A DNA stretch of 64,000 nt from SIG299 sp051880375 (GCA_051880375.1 JBJENV010000021.1:1-64000), one strand, 5' to 3'; positions 35,356 to 43,602 are shown, counted from the stretch's first letter. Made by a program: numbers and translations. The notes: generated by a model from the sequence alone, not told the origin.

Positions 35356-36182
35356 AGACATTTCATGTCTCTGTCACGGGTGAGCGCCACAAGCGTCAGA
35401 AGAAAGAATGTCAGGACTATGCATGGAGCGGACAAAATGACGGTTGCAGTATTGCAATAGTATGCGACGGTCATGGCGGTGCAGATTATGTGAGGAGTTC
35501 CGTGGGAGCGAAGCTTGCCTGTAGGGCGGCAGCCGAGAACATTCTGTCTTTTCTTGATGCAATGGTGCCGGAAATTATGCAGGCGGATGCAGACGGACTT
35601 TTAAATGATTTGGAAAGAAGTATTGTATATCGCTGGAATGAACTTGTGAAGGAGCATCATAGCTTACATCCGCTTAAGGAGGAAGAACTGCAAAGCGTAT
35701 CCGATGCTGTAAAAAAGAAATATCTGGATCAGAAGTGTATCGAGGAAGCTTACGGCACCACATTGATCGCAGCGGTGATGACGGAGGAATACTGGTTCGG
35801 AATTCAGATAGGAGACGGAACCTGTGTCGTGCTTGATAAAAAAGGACGATGGAAGCAGCCGATTCCATGGGATGAGCGGTGCATTTTAAATCAGACGACA
35901 TCACTTTGTGCAGAGGATGCCGGCTATTGTTTCCGACATTACTATTCGGAGCGGATACCGGAGGCTGTTTTCCTTGGTACGGACGGGGTGGACACATCCT
36001 TTGAAAATGAGGAAAAACTGTACGATTTTTATCAGCTTGTCCGAAATTCCGTGATAAGTATGGAGCTTTCAAAGGCACTTACTGAACTGAGCGGTTTTCT
36101 CCCAAGGCTCTCAACCAGAGGAAGCGGTGATGATATTTCCATATCAGCGATTGTGAGGAGTAAAGATGAAACTGTTTCATGA
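35349..36182 (+). CDS. PP2C-family serine/threonine phosphatase
   Basis: This 277-residue metal-dependent phosphatase has the motifs VCDGHGGADY (D40, G41 bind metals), EAYGTTLIAAV, GIQIGDGTCVVL, LGTDGVD and GSGDDISISA, so the catalytic set is complete. It presumably reverses the adjacent kinase. It overlaps both neighbours (7 bp upstream, 17 bp downstream), showing tight co-translation of the VWA-PP2C-zinc-ribbon genes. Unlike host PrpC it is long in the middle segment (~85-125), as in TerY-associated PP2Cs. Confidence 0.87.
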   Translation: MVKTFHVSVTGERHKRQKKECQDYAWSGQNDGCSIAIVCDGHGGADYVRSSVGAKLACRAAAENILSFLDAMVPEIMQADADGLLNDLERSIVYRWNELVKEHHSLHPLKEEELQSVSDAVKKKYLDQKCIEEAYGTTLIAAVMTEEYWFGIQIGDGTCVVLDKKGRWKQPIPWDERCILNQTTSLCAEDAGYCFRHYYSERIPEAVFLGTDGVDTSFENEEKLYDFYQLVRNSVISMELSKALTELSGFLPRLSTRGSGDDISISAIVRSKDETVS

Positions 36183-36564
36183 ATTTGCAAAAATGATAAC
36201 GGAAGAGAAGAAAACAAGAAAAGCTGCAATCGTAGTGGCACGCTGCTTAAAGTCCGGAGAGACCTTTGGAGTCAGACTGGAGCAAAAAGAAGAAAAGCTG
36301 TGGAGCCGTACCTGGGCATTTAAAATCAGTGAAGCAGCGGCCATGCGGGAAGGGTATGAGAAGACGGAGATTATTGGGAATACCATTACAGATAGCGAAT
36401 ATCCCGGTTGCCCTTATTGCGGTGCAATGCACTGGTGTGTATGTCCCTGCGGAAAAGCAAACTGCCTTACCGGAACAGAGGATGAAGTAACCTGCGCCTG
36501 GTGCAACACGACACGCAAAGTAAAGCAGGGAGTTGAAATTCATATTTCAGGAGGAGCCTATTAA
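36166..36564 (+). CDS. TerY-C-like zinc-ribbon protein
   Basis: This 132-residue protein has an N-terminal alpha/beta part (~1-75) and a cysteine-rich C-terminal part: CPYCG, then WCVCPCGKANC, then CAWCN, enough for two zinc sites. This resembles the TerY-C zinc ribbon that is normally fused to TerY; here it is a separate gene directly after PP2C, overlapping it by 17 bp. Likely a binding module for the VWA or kinase partner. Confidence 0.7.
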   Translation: MKLFHEFAKMITEEKKTRKAAIVVARCLKSGETFGVRLEQKEEKLWSRTWAFKISEAAAMREGYEKTEIIGNTITDSEYPGCPYCGAMHWCVCPCGKANCLTGTEDEVTCAWCNTTRKVKQGVEIHISGGAY

Positions 36565-36585
36565 AAGAAAAGGAAGAATACGAGG

Positions 36586-37539
36586 ATGGAAGTCGAAAAG
36601 AATGCAAAACTGGAACGCGTATTGAGAATATATACGCGCTTAATGAATGGCGAAACATTAAATAAGTCGGAGCTTGCAAATGATTTTGGCGTAAATGAAA
36701 AAAGTATTCAGCGGGACATTGAAGAAATCAGAAACTTTTTGGATTGTCAGATGGCAGAAAACGGATTTGAAAATTCAGTCATATATGACAGGGAGAAAAA
36801 AGGGTATCGACTGGAGCAGATTTATAAGCTGAAGCTGACAAACAGCGAGGTACTTGCAATCTGTAAAATCCTGCTGGACAGCCGTTCTTTGACAAAGCCG
36901 GAAATGACGGAAATATTAGATAAACTGATTGACTGCTGTGTACCGAAGGTAAATCAGAAGACGGTAACCGACCTGATTTTAAATGAAAAGGAACATTATA
37001 TTGAACCGCAGCACAAACGTGTGTTTATTGATATGATGTGGGATATCGGGCAGGCAATCCAGACTGCCCGGTATATAGAAATTGATTATCAGAAATCGAA
37101 GTACAATAACATTGTAACCCGTAAGCTGAAACCGTTGGCAATTATGTTTTCAGAGTATTACTTTTATCTGACCGCATTTCTGGAAAACTATAAGTCGGAG
37201 AAATACTTTGCAAATCCGGAGGACCCGTTTCCTACAATTTACCGGATTGACCGTATCCGGGAATTGCGCGTGCTGGATGAGCATTACCACGTTCCTTACG
37301 GAAATCGTTTTGAAGAAGGCGAGTTTCGTAAACGGATACAGTTTATGCAGGGCGGAAGGCTCCGAAAACTGAAGTTTAAATATAAGGGAGATTCCATAGA
37401 AGCCATTTTAGACCGGCTGCCGACGGCAAAGATTATTTCAGAAAATGACGGTGTCTATACGCTGACCGCAGAGGTGTTTGGAAACGGAATTGATATGTGG
37501 CTGGCAAGTCAGGGAGACAGGATAGAAGTGATAGAGTAA
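36586..37539 (+). CDS. HTH-WYL transcriptional regulator
   Basis: This 317-residue protein has an N-terminal DeoR-like winged helix (~10-70, LANDFGVNEKSIQRDIEEI), a helical middle and a WYL domain (~150-230, with EYYFYLTAFLEN in place of the W-Y-L core) plus the C-terminal WCX-like extension. WYL proteins bind nucleic acid or nucleotide ligands and often control defence loci. It is separated from the preceding zinc-ribbon gene by 21 bp and likely regulates the triad operon. Confidence 0.85.
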   Translation: MEVEKNAKLERVLRIYTRLMNGETLNKSELANDFGVNEKSIQRDIEEIRNFLDCQMAENGFENSVIYDREKKGYRLEQIYKLKLTNSEVLAICKILLDSRSLTKPEMTEILDKLIDCCVPKVNQKTVTDLILNEKEHYIEPQHKRVFIDMMWDIGQAIQTARYIEIDYQKSKYNNIVTRKLKPLAIMFSEYYFYLTAFLENYKSEKYFANPEDPFPTIYRIDRIRELRVLDEHYHVPYGNRFEEGEFRKRIQFMQGGRLRKLKFKYKGDSIEAILDRLPTAKIISENDGVYTLTAEVFGNGIDMWLASQGDRIEVIE

Positions 37540-37540
37540 A

Positions 37541-37687
37541 ATGGTGTTTCAGAATATAGAAGCATTGCAGCCGGATGTAACTGTTGAAAAGGAAGCATCA
37601 TTAGCTGCCAAAGTCAACACGATTGCATCGGAAATAGCCTTATTCAGTGCATTAAAGGTGCAATATCAGGGAACGGAGTTGCTGTAA
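37541..37687 (+). CDS. Possible 48-residue peptide or gene remnant
   Basis: An open frame of 48 codons begins 2 bp after the WYL stop (ATG 37541, TAA 37685-37687). The product (begins MVFQNIEALQPDVTVEKE, ends QYQGTELL) is amphipathic without a signal or membrane helix. Composition is unlike a random frame, but there is no good ribosome site. It could be a coupled small gene or the tail of a lost gene at an island junction. The following 130 bp to the next gene contain an imperfect GGTAGC/GCTACC inverted repeat and nothing else I can name. Confidence 0.3.
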   Translation: MVFQNIEALQPDVTVEKEASLAAKVNTIASEIALFSALKVQYQGTELL

Positions 37688-37820
37688 TGGGACCGGTAGC
37701 ATCTTTAATATTTAGACCGGCTACCAAAGGTAAATGTTGTATGAAAAATAAGGGTATTTATGAGTTCCTAAAGAGGTGTTCTGTACTAGAATATACAATT
37801 GTAAAGAGTGGTGAATCAAA

Positions 37821-39086
37821 ATGGGCGAAAGAGAATTAACACGGGTATTCGGTGAAAAAGCGTTAGAAAATTTTCGTGAAAGACAGAGTATCGAAAAGCA
37901 AATAAATGAGTTGATGCAAAAGAATGAATTACTATTAAAACAGGCAAATCATGCTTTTTATGTTAATATTTCTTTAACAGATGTCATTGTTGCAGTTGAA
38001 ACAGGTGTGCTTTGCGGAGCGGTTAATGGATGCTTTAAATCATTTGTTCCGCAGAAAGGAAAATTGAGACATAAGCATTCAACAACCAGAACTGCTGTAG
38101 ACTATAAAGTTCCAAAACCAGAAGGAATGAGTGGCTCAGTACAAGGATTTCACAGACAAATTGGACCTGGGCATGATATCGGAAGATTTAAGGAAGCATT
38201 GGATTTAATCTCAGGAAAAACAAATGATTTTCCACTATGGGGAAAGAGTATAGCAGAACTTACTGGCGGTTCTATGCATGCGGGAAATGTTAGAGTAGAA
38301 GATTTTAATAGTATGGGTCGCTTTAAAATTCCGGAGGATCCAAAAAAGGAATTGATGAATCATTTAATTATTGATTTTTTTACGAAGACAAGCTTACCGC
38401 TGCCGTTTACGAGTTATTTGGCAGATTACAATGAAATGCTTGCTAAAATGATGATTAGTATGTATAGTGAAGGATTAAATCTGAAAAATGTAGTAGGAAA
38501 TGTTTCTGCGGTTGCTGTTATCCAACTTGTGACACATGGTTATGTGTATTTATTTAAAGCTTTACCTGAAGTGAGTTTTTTTGAAAACGTTCAAAAGATT
38601 AAGAATGCAGATGCAGCAATGCTACTTTTTAATGAGATTAATGAAGCCAATGAGAGATATGTTAATTCAAATGAGTTTTATGTCCTACAGATGATTGCAC
38701 ATGCTTCATCATTTTTAGTGGATTCAGTATTGACCACAGTTAGTAAAAATTATACAGGAATATTGTCTTTGGATTATGCATCGTTGCTTATTCTTGCAAA
38801 TAATACTCTTAAATATGTTTCTGGCGGTATAAAGGACTATAGGGCGGCTTTGAAAAGCATGAGAGAGATTAACTTGTCGATAGAAGATGCAAATGATATT
38901 TGGTTTAATAGTTTTAAAGATGAAGTTTTGGCTTTGGCAGATTCAGAGAGTTTTCAGAAAACTTTCAGCCCAAGATTTATGATTGAATATCATGAAGACG
39001 TAATGCAATCTTTTTCTGAGGCTGAAGAAAAGAAGTCAGAGTTATTAGCAGAATTACAGGAGTGGGAGATTAATGAAAATAATTGA
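37821..39086 (+). CDS. Unknown helical protein with a His-rich GPGHD motif
   Basis: This 421-residue, strongly A+T-rich gene has an N-terminal short coiled coil (~10-45). A His-rich central region follows, with KLRHKHSTTRT and QGFHRQIGPGHDIGRFKE then LWGKSIAEL and GSMHAGNVRVEDF. A long helical C-terminal half ends in a charged coiled coil. Clustered histidines, aspartates and glycines look like a conserved site rather than linker, but I recognise no family. GTGGTG is 7 nt before ATG 37821. It overlaps the next gene by 14 bp, so the two act together. Confidence 0.65.
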   Translation: MGERELTRVFGEKALENFRERQSIEKQINELMQKNELLLKQANHAFYVNISLTDVIVAVETGVLCGAVNGCFKSFVPQKGKLRHKHSTTRTAVDYKVPKPEGMSGSVQGFHRQIGPGHDIGRFKEALDLISGKTNDFPLWGKSIAELTGGSMHAGNVRVEDFNSMGRFKIPEDPKKELMNHLIIDFFTKTSLPLPFTSYLADYNEMLAKMMISMYSEGLNLKNVVGNVSAVAVIQLVTHGYVYLFKALPEVSFFENVQKIKNADAAMLLFNEINEANERYVNSNEFYVLQMIAHASSFLVDSVLTTVSKNYTGILSLDYASLLILANNTLKYVSGGIKDYRAALKSMREINLSIEDANDIWFNSFKDEVLALADSESFQKTFSPRFMIEYHEDVMQSFSEAEEKKSELLAELQEWEINENN

Positions 39087-39597
39087 TGAAAAAGGTAAAT
39101 CGGAAGAATTATTAGAGGAAAAGGCGATATTGGAAACAGAGGTAGCAGAGCCAAGGACAACACAAACGGATATTGCAATAATGAAAGATTCTGCAATGAA
39201 TGACTTAAAGAAGGTTAATGGAACTTCCGGAGATATTCAACAACAAAGTTCTTCTAAAGCATTTTTTAACAAAAGCAAGAATATTAGAGACCTTGCAGAA
39301 AATGATAAAGCGATTTCAAGAGTATTGAAAAATATATTGGATTGGTTACTTTTAGTAACTAATGCATCAACTATACGTCGAGATGAGTATGAAGATCTTA
39401 CGAATCAAATGTTACAGTTTGAAGCTGATTCTGTAAGTCGGATGGAAATGCAAGTAAAGTTCAAGCGTGCTTTTGAACAACTTCAAAAAGATCAACGAGA
39501 TTATCGTAAACTTTTAAAAATGAGAGTATGGCTCAAAGTATCAATCGTATTAAGTATTGTTGCAGTTATTATAGCAATTATTGCGCTGATTATATAG
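39073..39597 (+). CDS. Tail-anchored coiled-coil protein
   Basis: This 174-residue protein has an acidic N-terminal coiled coil, a central helical region (SRVLKNILDWLLLVTNAST) and a single C-terminal membrane helix (VSIVLSIVAVIIAIIALII) ending the chain. The topology is cytoplasmic with a tail anchor. It overlaps the GPGHD-motif gene by 14 bp. It could tether that partner to the membrane. Function unknown. Confidence 0.65.
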   Translation: MKIIDEKGKSEELLEEKAILETEVAEPRTTQTDIAIMKDSAMNDLKKVNGTSGDIQQQSSSKAFFNKSKNIRDLAENDKAISRVLKNILDWLLLVTNASTIRRDEYEDLTNQMLQFEADSVSRMEMQVKFKRAFEQLQKDQRDYRKLLKMRVWLKVSIVLSIVAVIIAIIALII

Positions 39598-39657
39598 GTG
39601 AACTATGAAGAAATGTACATATTGTAATCTGAAAAAGTATTTTGGAGGAAATAGATT

Positions 39658-40203
39658 ATGAAAAAAAATGAAGTGAAGAAAATAGGGGTAATTGGTTTGC
39701 TTATTGCTTTGGCATATACATCGCTATTTATTATTAGAATACCGATAATTCCATCGGCTACATTCTTAAGATTTGATGTTAAAGATGTTTTTATTGCTAT
39801 TATTGGATTACTATATGGTCCGGCTTATGCGTTTGTAGGTGCTTTTGGAGTTTCTTTTTTGCAGATGCTTAGTGTAAGCGAGTATGGTGTAATAGGATTG
39901 ATTATGAATATATTATCAGTTTCTGCGTTTACTGTTCCGCTTGCGTTTGTTTACAAATTAACCAAAACTAGAAAGGGATTTAATATTGGCTTAGGACTAG
40001 GATGTATGTGTATGACTGCAGCTATGCCTTTATGGAATTATTTGTTTACACCATTATATATGGGAGTGACAAGAGAAGTAGTAAAAAGCATGTTGTTACC
40101 AGTGTTTTTACCATTTAATATAATAAAAAGTACTATAAATGCGATTCTTGTTTATATAATATATTTTGCAATAAAAAGGATGCAGTTGATAAAAACTGAC
40201 TGA
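39658..40203 (+). CDS. ECF transporter S component, RibU-like
   Basis: This 181-residue membrane protein has about six helices. Features FLRFDVKDVFIAIIGLLYGP near the N-terminus and MPLWNYLFTPLYMG near helix 5 match the riboflavin-binding S component RibU by eye. No ECF ATPase/T genes are near, so it would use the shared module encoded elsewhere. No FMN riboswitch is visible upstream. GGAGG precedes ATG 39658. The gene is A+T-rich like its neighbours, suggesting it travelled with the island. Confidence 0.78.
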   Translation: MKKNEVKKIGVIGLLIALAYTSLFIIRIPIIPSATFLRFDVKDVFIAIIGLLYGPAYAFVGAFGVSFLQMLSVSEYGVIGLIMNILSVSAFTVPLAFVYKLTKTRKGFNIGLGLGCMCMTAAMPLWNYLFTPLYMGVTREVVKSMLLPVFLPFNIIKSTINAILVYIIYFAIKRMQLIKTD

Positions 40204-40288
40204 AACATGAAACGCATTTTAATATGTATACTTTTTTGATAAAAAGATAATGGGTTCAGTAAATTGAATCGATATGAAGAGGTCATTT

Positions 40289-41374
40289 ATGAGTAACAAG
40301 CTAATTGTTTTTCCAACAAAATATCAGATAGACTATATTTGTAATACAGAAACAAATATGGGGAATTTATACATTGTTTGCAGAGTAGAAATGGATAATT
40401 ACAAATTCGAAAAAAGAAATGTAGCTTTTATAGATAAAGAGATAGAAAACGAAGAATTAGTAAAAATTCTTAGTAAGGATGTTGACGTTCTTTGTTGTCA
40501 CGAAGAAGGATTATATTGGCTGAAAGAAAAAGGAAATAGGTATTGGCATTTTCAGTTTTCAAATGTTGTTTTTGAATTGCTTACAAAAGATAAGTTTAAA
40601 AAGTTTTTGTCTAAGAATAAAATATTAAATGCAAAATGTTATGAAAACGAATTGGAATTTCCTGTTATAGCAAAACCGATTATTGGATTTGGTAGTATCG
40701 GAGTAAAAAAAATAGATAGCGAAATTGAATTAAAGAAATATTATAGCGATTATGAAGATAAAGTTTTATGTTCAGGGTTAAAAGTTTATCAGGAAAATTA
40801 TTTTAATGGGGAAAAAAATAGTATTCTCTTTGAAGAGTATATTTCTGGAACTTTTTATAGAACTCCTTTTATTATATACAATAATCAAGTGACATACATT
40901 TTCCCCGTGAGAGGGAATAAAACTGCTAATAGGGATAATTCAGATTTTCATTGGTCTGACTTTGAATATGGACAAGAAGAAAAAAGAATTTCTGTATTGC
41001 TTAAACCTGTATTAGAGAAGCTTATTATGTTGTTCGGTTTAGAGAAAGGTGTTTATGTATGTGAATTTATAATATCAGATAAAGGTGAGGTTTATCTTTT
41101 GGAATTTTCACCGAGACAAACTAGTGATAGAATTGCGAAAATAATATTTTTAGCAACGGGTATTGATATTGAAAAAATAGCGATTGATATTTTTCTTACA
41201 GAACCTGTTTTTGATAATTTGCATGATAGAGATATAAGAATGCTTATTAGCCGTAATAATGTAATTGAAGAGAATATGAATAAATATTCTCTAGTAGATA
41301 AGTTGCAAGAAAAAAGTGTATATGGAGATAGTATAGTAAGTATGTATTATGAAAAAAGTAAGTTTTTTATATAA
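40289..41374 (+). CDS. ATP-grasp enzyme (carboxylate-amine/thiol ligase type)
   Basis: This ~361-residue protein has an ATP-grasp fold: FPVIAKPIIGFGSIGVKKI (glycine loop), LFEEYISGTFYRT (second lobe) and VYLLEFSPRQTSD (metal-binding Glu). An N-terminal pre-ATP-grasp domain is at ~1-100. Such enzymes join a carboxylate to an amine or thiol. AGAGG 6 nt upstream favours ATG 40289 over 40274. Its neighbours (RibU-like protein, an unknown protein) suggest a small modification or peptide-like pathway; substrate unknown. Confidence 0.75.
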   Translation: MSNKLIVFPTKYQIDYICNTETNMGNLYIVCRVEMDNYKFEKRNVAFIDKEIENEELVKILSKDVDVLCCHEEGLYWLKEKGNRYWHFQFSNVVFELLTKDKFKKFLSKNKILNAKCYENELEFPVIAKPIIGFGSIGVKKIDSEIELKKYYSDYEDKVLCSGLKVYQENYFNGEKNSILFEEYISGTFYRTPFIIYNNQVTYIFPVRGNKTANRDNSDFHWSDFEYGQEEKRISVLLKPVLEKLIMLFGLEKGVYVCEFIISDKGEVYLLEFSPRQTSDRIAKIIFLATGIDIEKIAIDIFLTEPVFDNLHDRDIRMLISRNNVIEENMNKYSLVDKLQEKSVYGDSIVSMYYEKSKFFI

Positions 41375-41416
41375 TAAAAGGTTGTCTCCAAATTTATTTA
41401 ATTGAAAGTGAGAAAA

Positions 41417-42106
41417 ATGAAAAATATATATAAACCGATAGAGCAAAAAATCAACTCATGGATATGTTACAATAACAATAAACCTACAATGAGATTTAAA
41501 AAGGATCCGATTGCATGGGAGAATTTTAAACGGGAATATACATTTGAATATACTTTAACAGGTGGAAATATAAATGCTGACACTATATTTCCATTATGGA
41601 TGCCATTACGCTTCACTCTCGTTGCAATTAATGGATATGCAAAGATAAAAAAAACAGCGGGGAACATCAATCATAGAGATGAGTTCATGAAAAACCTTGC
41701 CCATAAAGAAGTATTAAAGGAATTATTGCCTGAAGATAATTACAGAGTCAAAAATTTGTCAGAGTTATTTGAATTAGGGCAAACGAAAGCTAATGTGATG
41801 ATACTTCCGGAAAGATGGATGAAGAAAAGAGCATCATCCCCATATTATGACTATATGCCTTACTTTTTATATGAATGTTTTAAAGGTGGCGAATTTTTTT
41901 CTGCTTTTAAGACAGAAGAACAAGTTAAGAAATGGATTTTAGAGCAGTCATTGGATATGTTTTTTTATGGAGAGATAAAAAGAAATACAATCATAGATAT
42001 ATCAGGTAGCAAGGATATTAAATGTGGGACACCAGATGAGATAGATTTTATGGTACATAACTACATAGATATATTAAATCAGCGGAAATTAATAATAGGA
42101 TGTTAA
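41417..42106 (+). CDS. Unknown protein adjacent to ATP-grasp enzyme
   Basis: This ~229-residue soluble protein is A+T-rich and mixed alpha/beta, with aromatic-rich stretches (MPYFLYECFKGGEFFSAF, DEIDFMVHNYIDIL). It has no signal or membrane helix. The ribosome site is weak (GTGAG) and a TTG at 41402 is possible. Family not recognised; 42 bp separates it from the ATP-grasp gene, so co-transcription is likely. Confidence 0.6.
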   Translation: MKNIYKPIEQKINSWICYNNNKPTMRFKKDPIAWENFKREYTFEYTLTGGNINADTIFPLWMPLRFTLVAINGYAKIKKTAGNINHRDEFMKNLAHKEVLKELLPEDNYRVKNLSELFELGQTKANVMILPERWMKKRASSPYYDYMPYFLYECFKGGEFFSAFKTEEQVKKWILEQSLDMFFYGEIKRNTIIDISGSKDIKCGTPDEIDFMVHNYIDILNQRKLIIGC

Positions 42107-42135
42107 ATTATCCCTCTTCTCATCAATCGTCGACA

Positions 42136-42164
42136 TTGTATTTTAGATGAATTCAGTGTATAAT
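42136..42164 (+). promoter_or_regulatory. SigA-type promoter of coiled-coil paralogue B
   Basis: TTGTAT (42136-42141), a 17-nt spacer, and a perfect TATAAT (42159-42164). Confidence 0.8.
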
Positions 42165-42198
42165 CTTGACTAAAGAGAGATGAGAGGAAGGGGCAGCC

Positions 42199-43317
42199 AT
42201 GGCAGAAGAATCGGAAAAAGATATTTTGCAGTGTGGAGAGTTGGAATTGCAGAAGCTGAAAGACCGGCTTCTGCAGTCCGAACAGCAGGAAAAGGTGCTG
42301 AAAGCATTAGAGCTTCGTGTGAGGAAACAGGAAGAAAAGATTGAGCTGCGAAGAAAAGAAATCGAATCGGAAATAGAGGAAGAAGAAAAGGCGCAAAGGG
42401 CAGTGGTGGCAAGACCATATTTTGAGGAAATCGCTGATAAAGAAGCGCAAATTCAAAGTGTTAAGGAAGAACGCGCCTCAAAAAGAGAAGAGGAAATCAT
42501 CAGGCGGACCAAGGAAGAAAAAGCAAAATACGAAGAAAGAAAACTAGAGAGCGAACAACAGATAAAGGAGATTATCAAAGAGGAAAATATTCCGGATATC
42601 TGTGTATCAAAACTGTTTTTAGCATGTTTTTTCCCAAAGAGTGTTTTGGACGTCTTGATTTTGCTGGTGGGAATTGTCTTGATTTTTTGTGTGCTTCCGT
42701 GTGTGATATACTTTGTGGTATTAGGAGGCGGAGGCGGTGCAGTTTTAACCGGAATTTACCTTGTAATTACCCTGATTTTTTATACAGCATATCTGGTAAT
42801 TAATAATTTGGTAAAAGAAAAGTATATGGTAGGTCTGAAAAAAATTAATGCGATTCGTACCGAAATGCTGAAACTGGAGCTGAATTTAAAAATGAAACTG
42901 CAAAATATCGAAAAGCTTCCGAACAGTGCGCTGAATCTGAAGGAATTTGAGGACAAAATAACATTTCTGGAGCAGGAAATCGAAGGTATAAGGCAGGAAC
43001 AGAATGTTGCACTTCAGAACTTTGATTCGGATGAAAATCTGAAAAAGGAAATCGCAGATACTGTTTGGAACAGCTATCGGCAGGAAATGGACATGTTGAC
43101 AAGCAGTCTTAGTGAGCAGGAAGCAGCCTATCAGGAGCAAAAACAGGAGGTGGAACTGTTTAAGCAGAGTATCATATCGGATAAACGTTATGAGCCTTTG
43201 GTGAATCTGGAACCGAATATTTTTAGAATCAGTGTAGTAGATGATTTGCTGTTTTACATAAAAACCGGAGCAGCGGAAGATATTGCCGAGGCGATGATAA
43301 AGCATAAGACGAAATAA
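42199..43317 (+). CDS. Two-TM coiled-coil protein, paralogue B
   Basis: This 372-residue protein has the same architecture as the protein at 32068: coiled coil (~10-130), two membrane helices (~150-205) and coiled coil (~220-340). The shared core includes NIPDICVSKLFLACFFPK and YLVINNLVKEKYMVGLKKIN. The C-termini also match in pattern (EPNIFRISVVDDLLFYIKTG versus the corresponding segment in paralogue A). It has its own promoter, is host-like in composition, and lies at the right end of the island. Function unknown; possible partner, regulator or immunity-like copy of A. Confidence 0.72.
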   Translation: MAEESEKDILQCGELELQKLKDRLLQSEQQEKVLKALELRVRKQEEKIELRRKEIESEIEEEEKAQRAVVARPYFEEIADKEAQIQSVKEERASKREEEIIRRTKEEKAKYEERKLESEQQIKEIIKEENIPDICVSKLFLACFFPKSVLDVLILLVGIVLIFCVLPCVIYFVVLGGGGGAVLTGIYLVITLIFYTAYLVINNLVKEKYMVGLKKINAIRTEMLKLELNLKMKLQNIEKLPNSALNLKEFEDKITFLEQEIEGIRQEQNVALQNFDSDENLKKEIADTVWNSYRQEMDMLTSSLSEQEAAYQEQKQEVELFKQSIISDKRYEPLVNLEPNIFRISVVDDLLFYIKTGAAEDIAEAMIKHKTK

Positions 43318-43328
43318 AGTATGTGGTA

Positions 43329-43357
43329 TTGACAAAGCATCGTTTTGGTAATACTAT
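43329..43357 (+). promoter_or_regulatory. Promoter of the repeat RNA
   Basis: A perfect TTGACA (43329-43334), a 17-nt spacer, and TACTAT (43352-43357). An overlapping TATAAT (43355-43360) would give a 20-nt spacer. A start near 43363 would place the first hairpin at the 5' end of the RNA. Confidence 0.7.
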
Positions 43358-43364
43358 AATAGTA

Positions 43365-43602
43365 GGAGCAGTAATGCTCCGGTGTGCAAGCACCTAAAGT
43401 TGTAGACAATTGGAAGTCTAAAAAAATCCAAGTCCGTTATTGTATGCCTATAGGGTGTACGCGGCTGACAACCAGCAGTAAAGTTGTAGACAATTGGAAG
43501 TCTAAAAAAATCCAAGTCCGTTATTGTGCACCTATAGGGTGTACGCGGCTGACAACCAGCAGAAAACTTGCAGAAAAGCAGGGGATTCTTTCTCCTGCTT
43601 TT
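43365..43602 (+). ncRNA. Structured repeat RNA, candidate type III antitoxin
   Basis: Between a promoter and a terminator lie two hairpins with GNRA loops (GGAGCA-GTAA-TGCTCC, 43365-43380; GGTGT-GCAA-GCACC, 43381-43394) and two 84-nt direct repeats. Each repeat can form an H-type pseudoknot: stem 1 TAGAC/GTCTA, stem 2 TTGGA/TCCAA, with an A6 loop. Each can also form a hairpin around CCTATAGGG. Repeats followed by a terminator and a nuclease gene are the layout of ToxIN-type systems, but the unit is much longer than known ToxI repeats. The frame is also open through the repeats (28 codons each), so a coding explanation remains possible. Confidence 0.55.
43395..43562 (+). repeat. Two tandem 84-bp direct repeats
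   Basis: Units 43395-43478 and 43479-43562 are identical at 81 of 84 positions. The three differences are adjacent (ATG 43444-43446 versus GCA 43528-43530). All three keep base pairing in the same predicted hairpin stem. A degenerate start of a third unit (AAAACTTGCAG, 43563-43573) follows. Confidence 0.9.

Noticed and set aside
43395..43562. CRISPR array or preQ1 riboswitch
   Set aside because: Only two adjacent repeats with no spacers, so not CRISPR. Pseudoknot topology resembles preQ1-I but the conserved preQ1 aptamer bases are not seen, and the downstream gene is nuclease-like.
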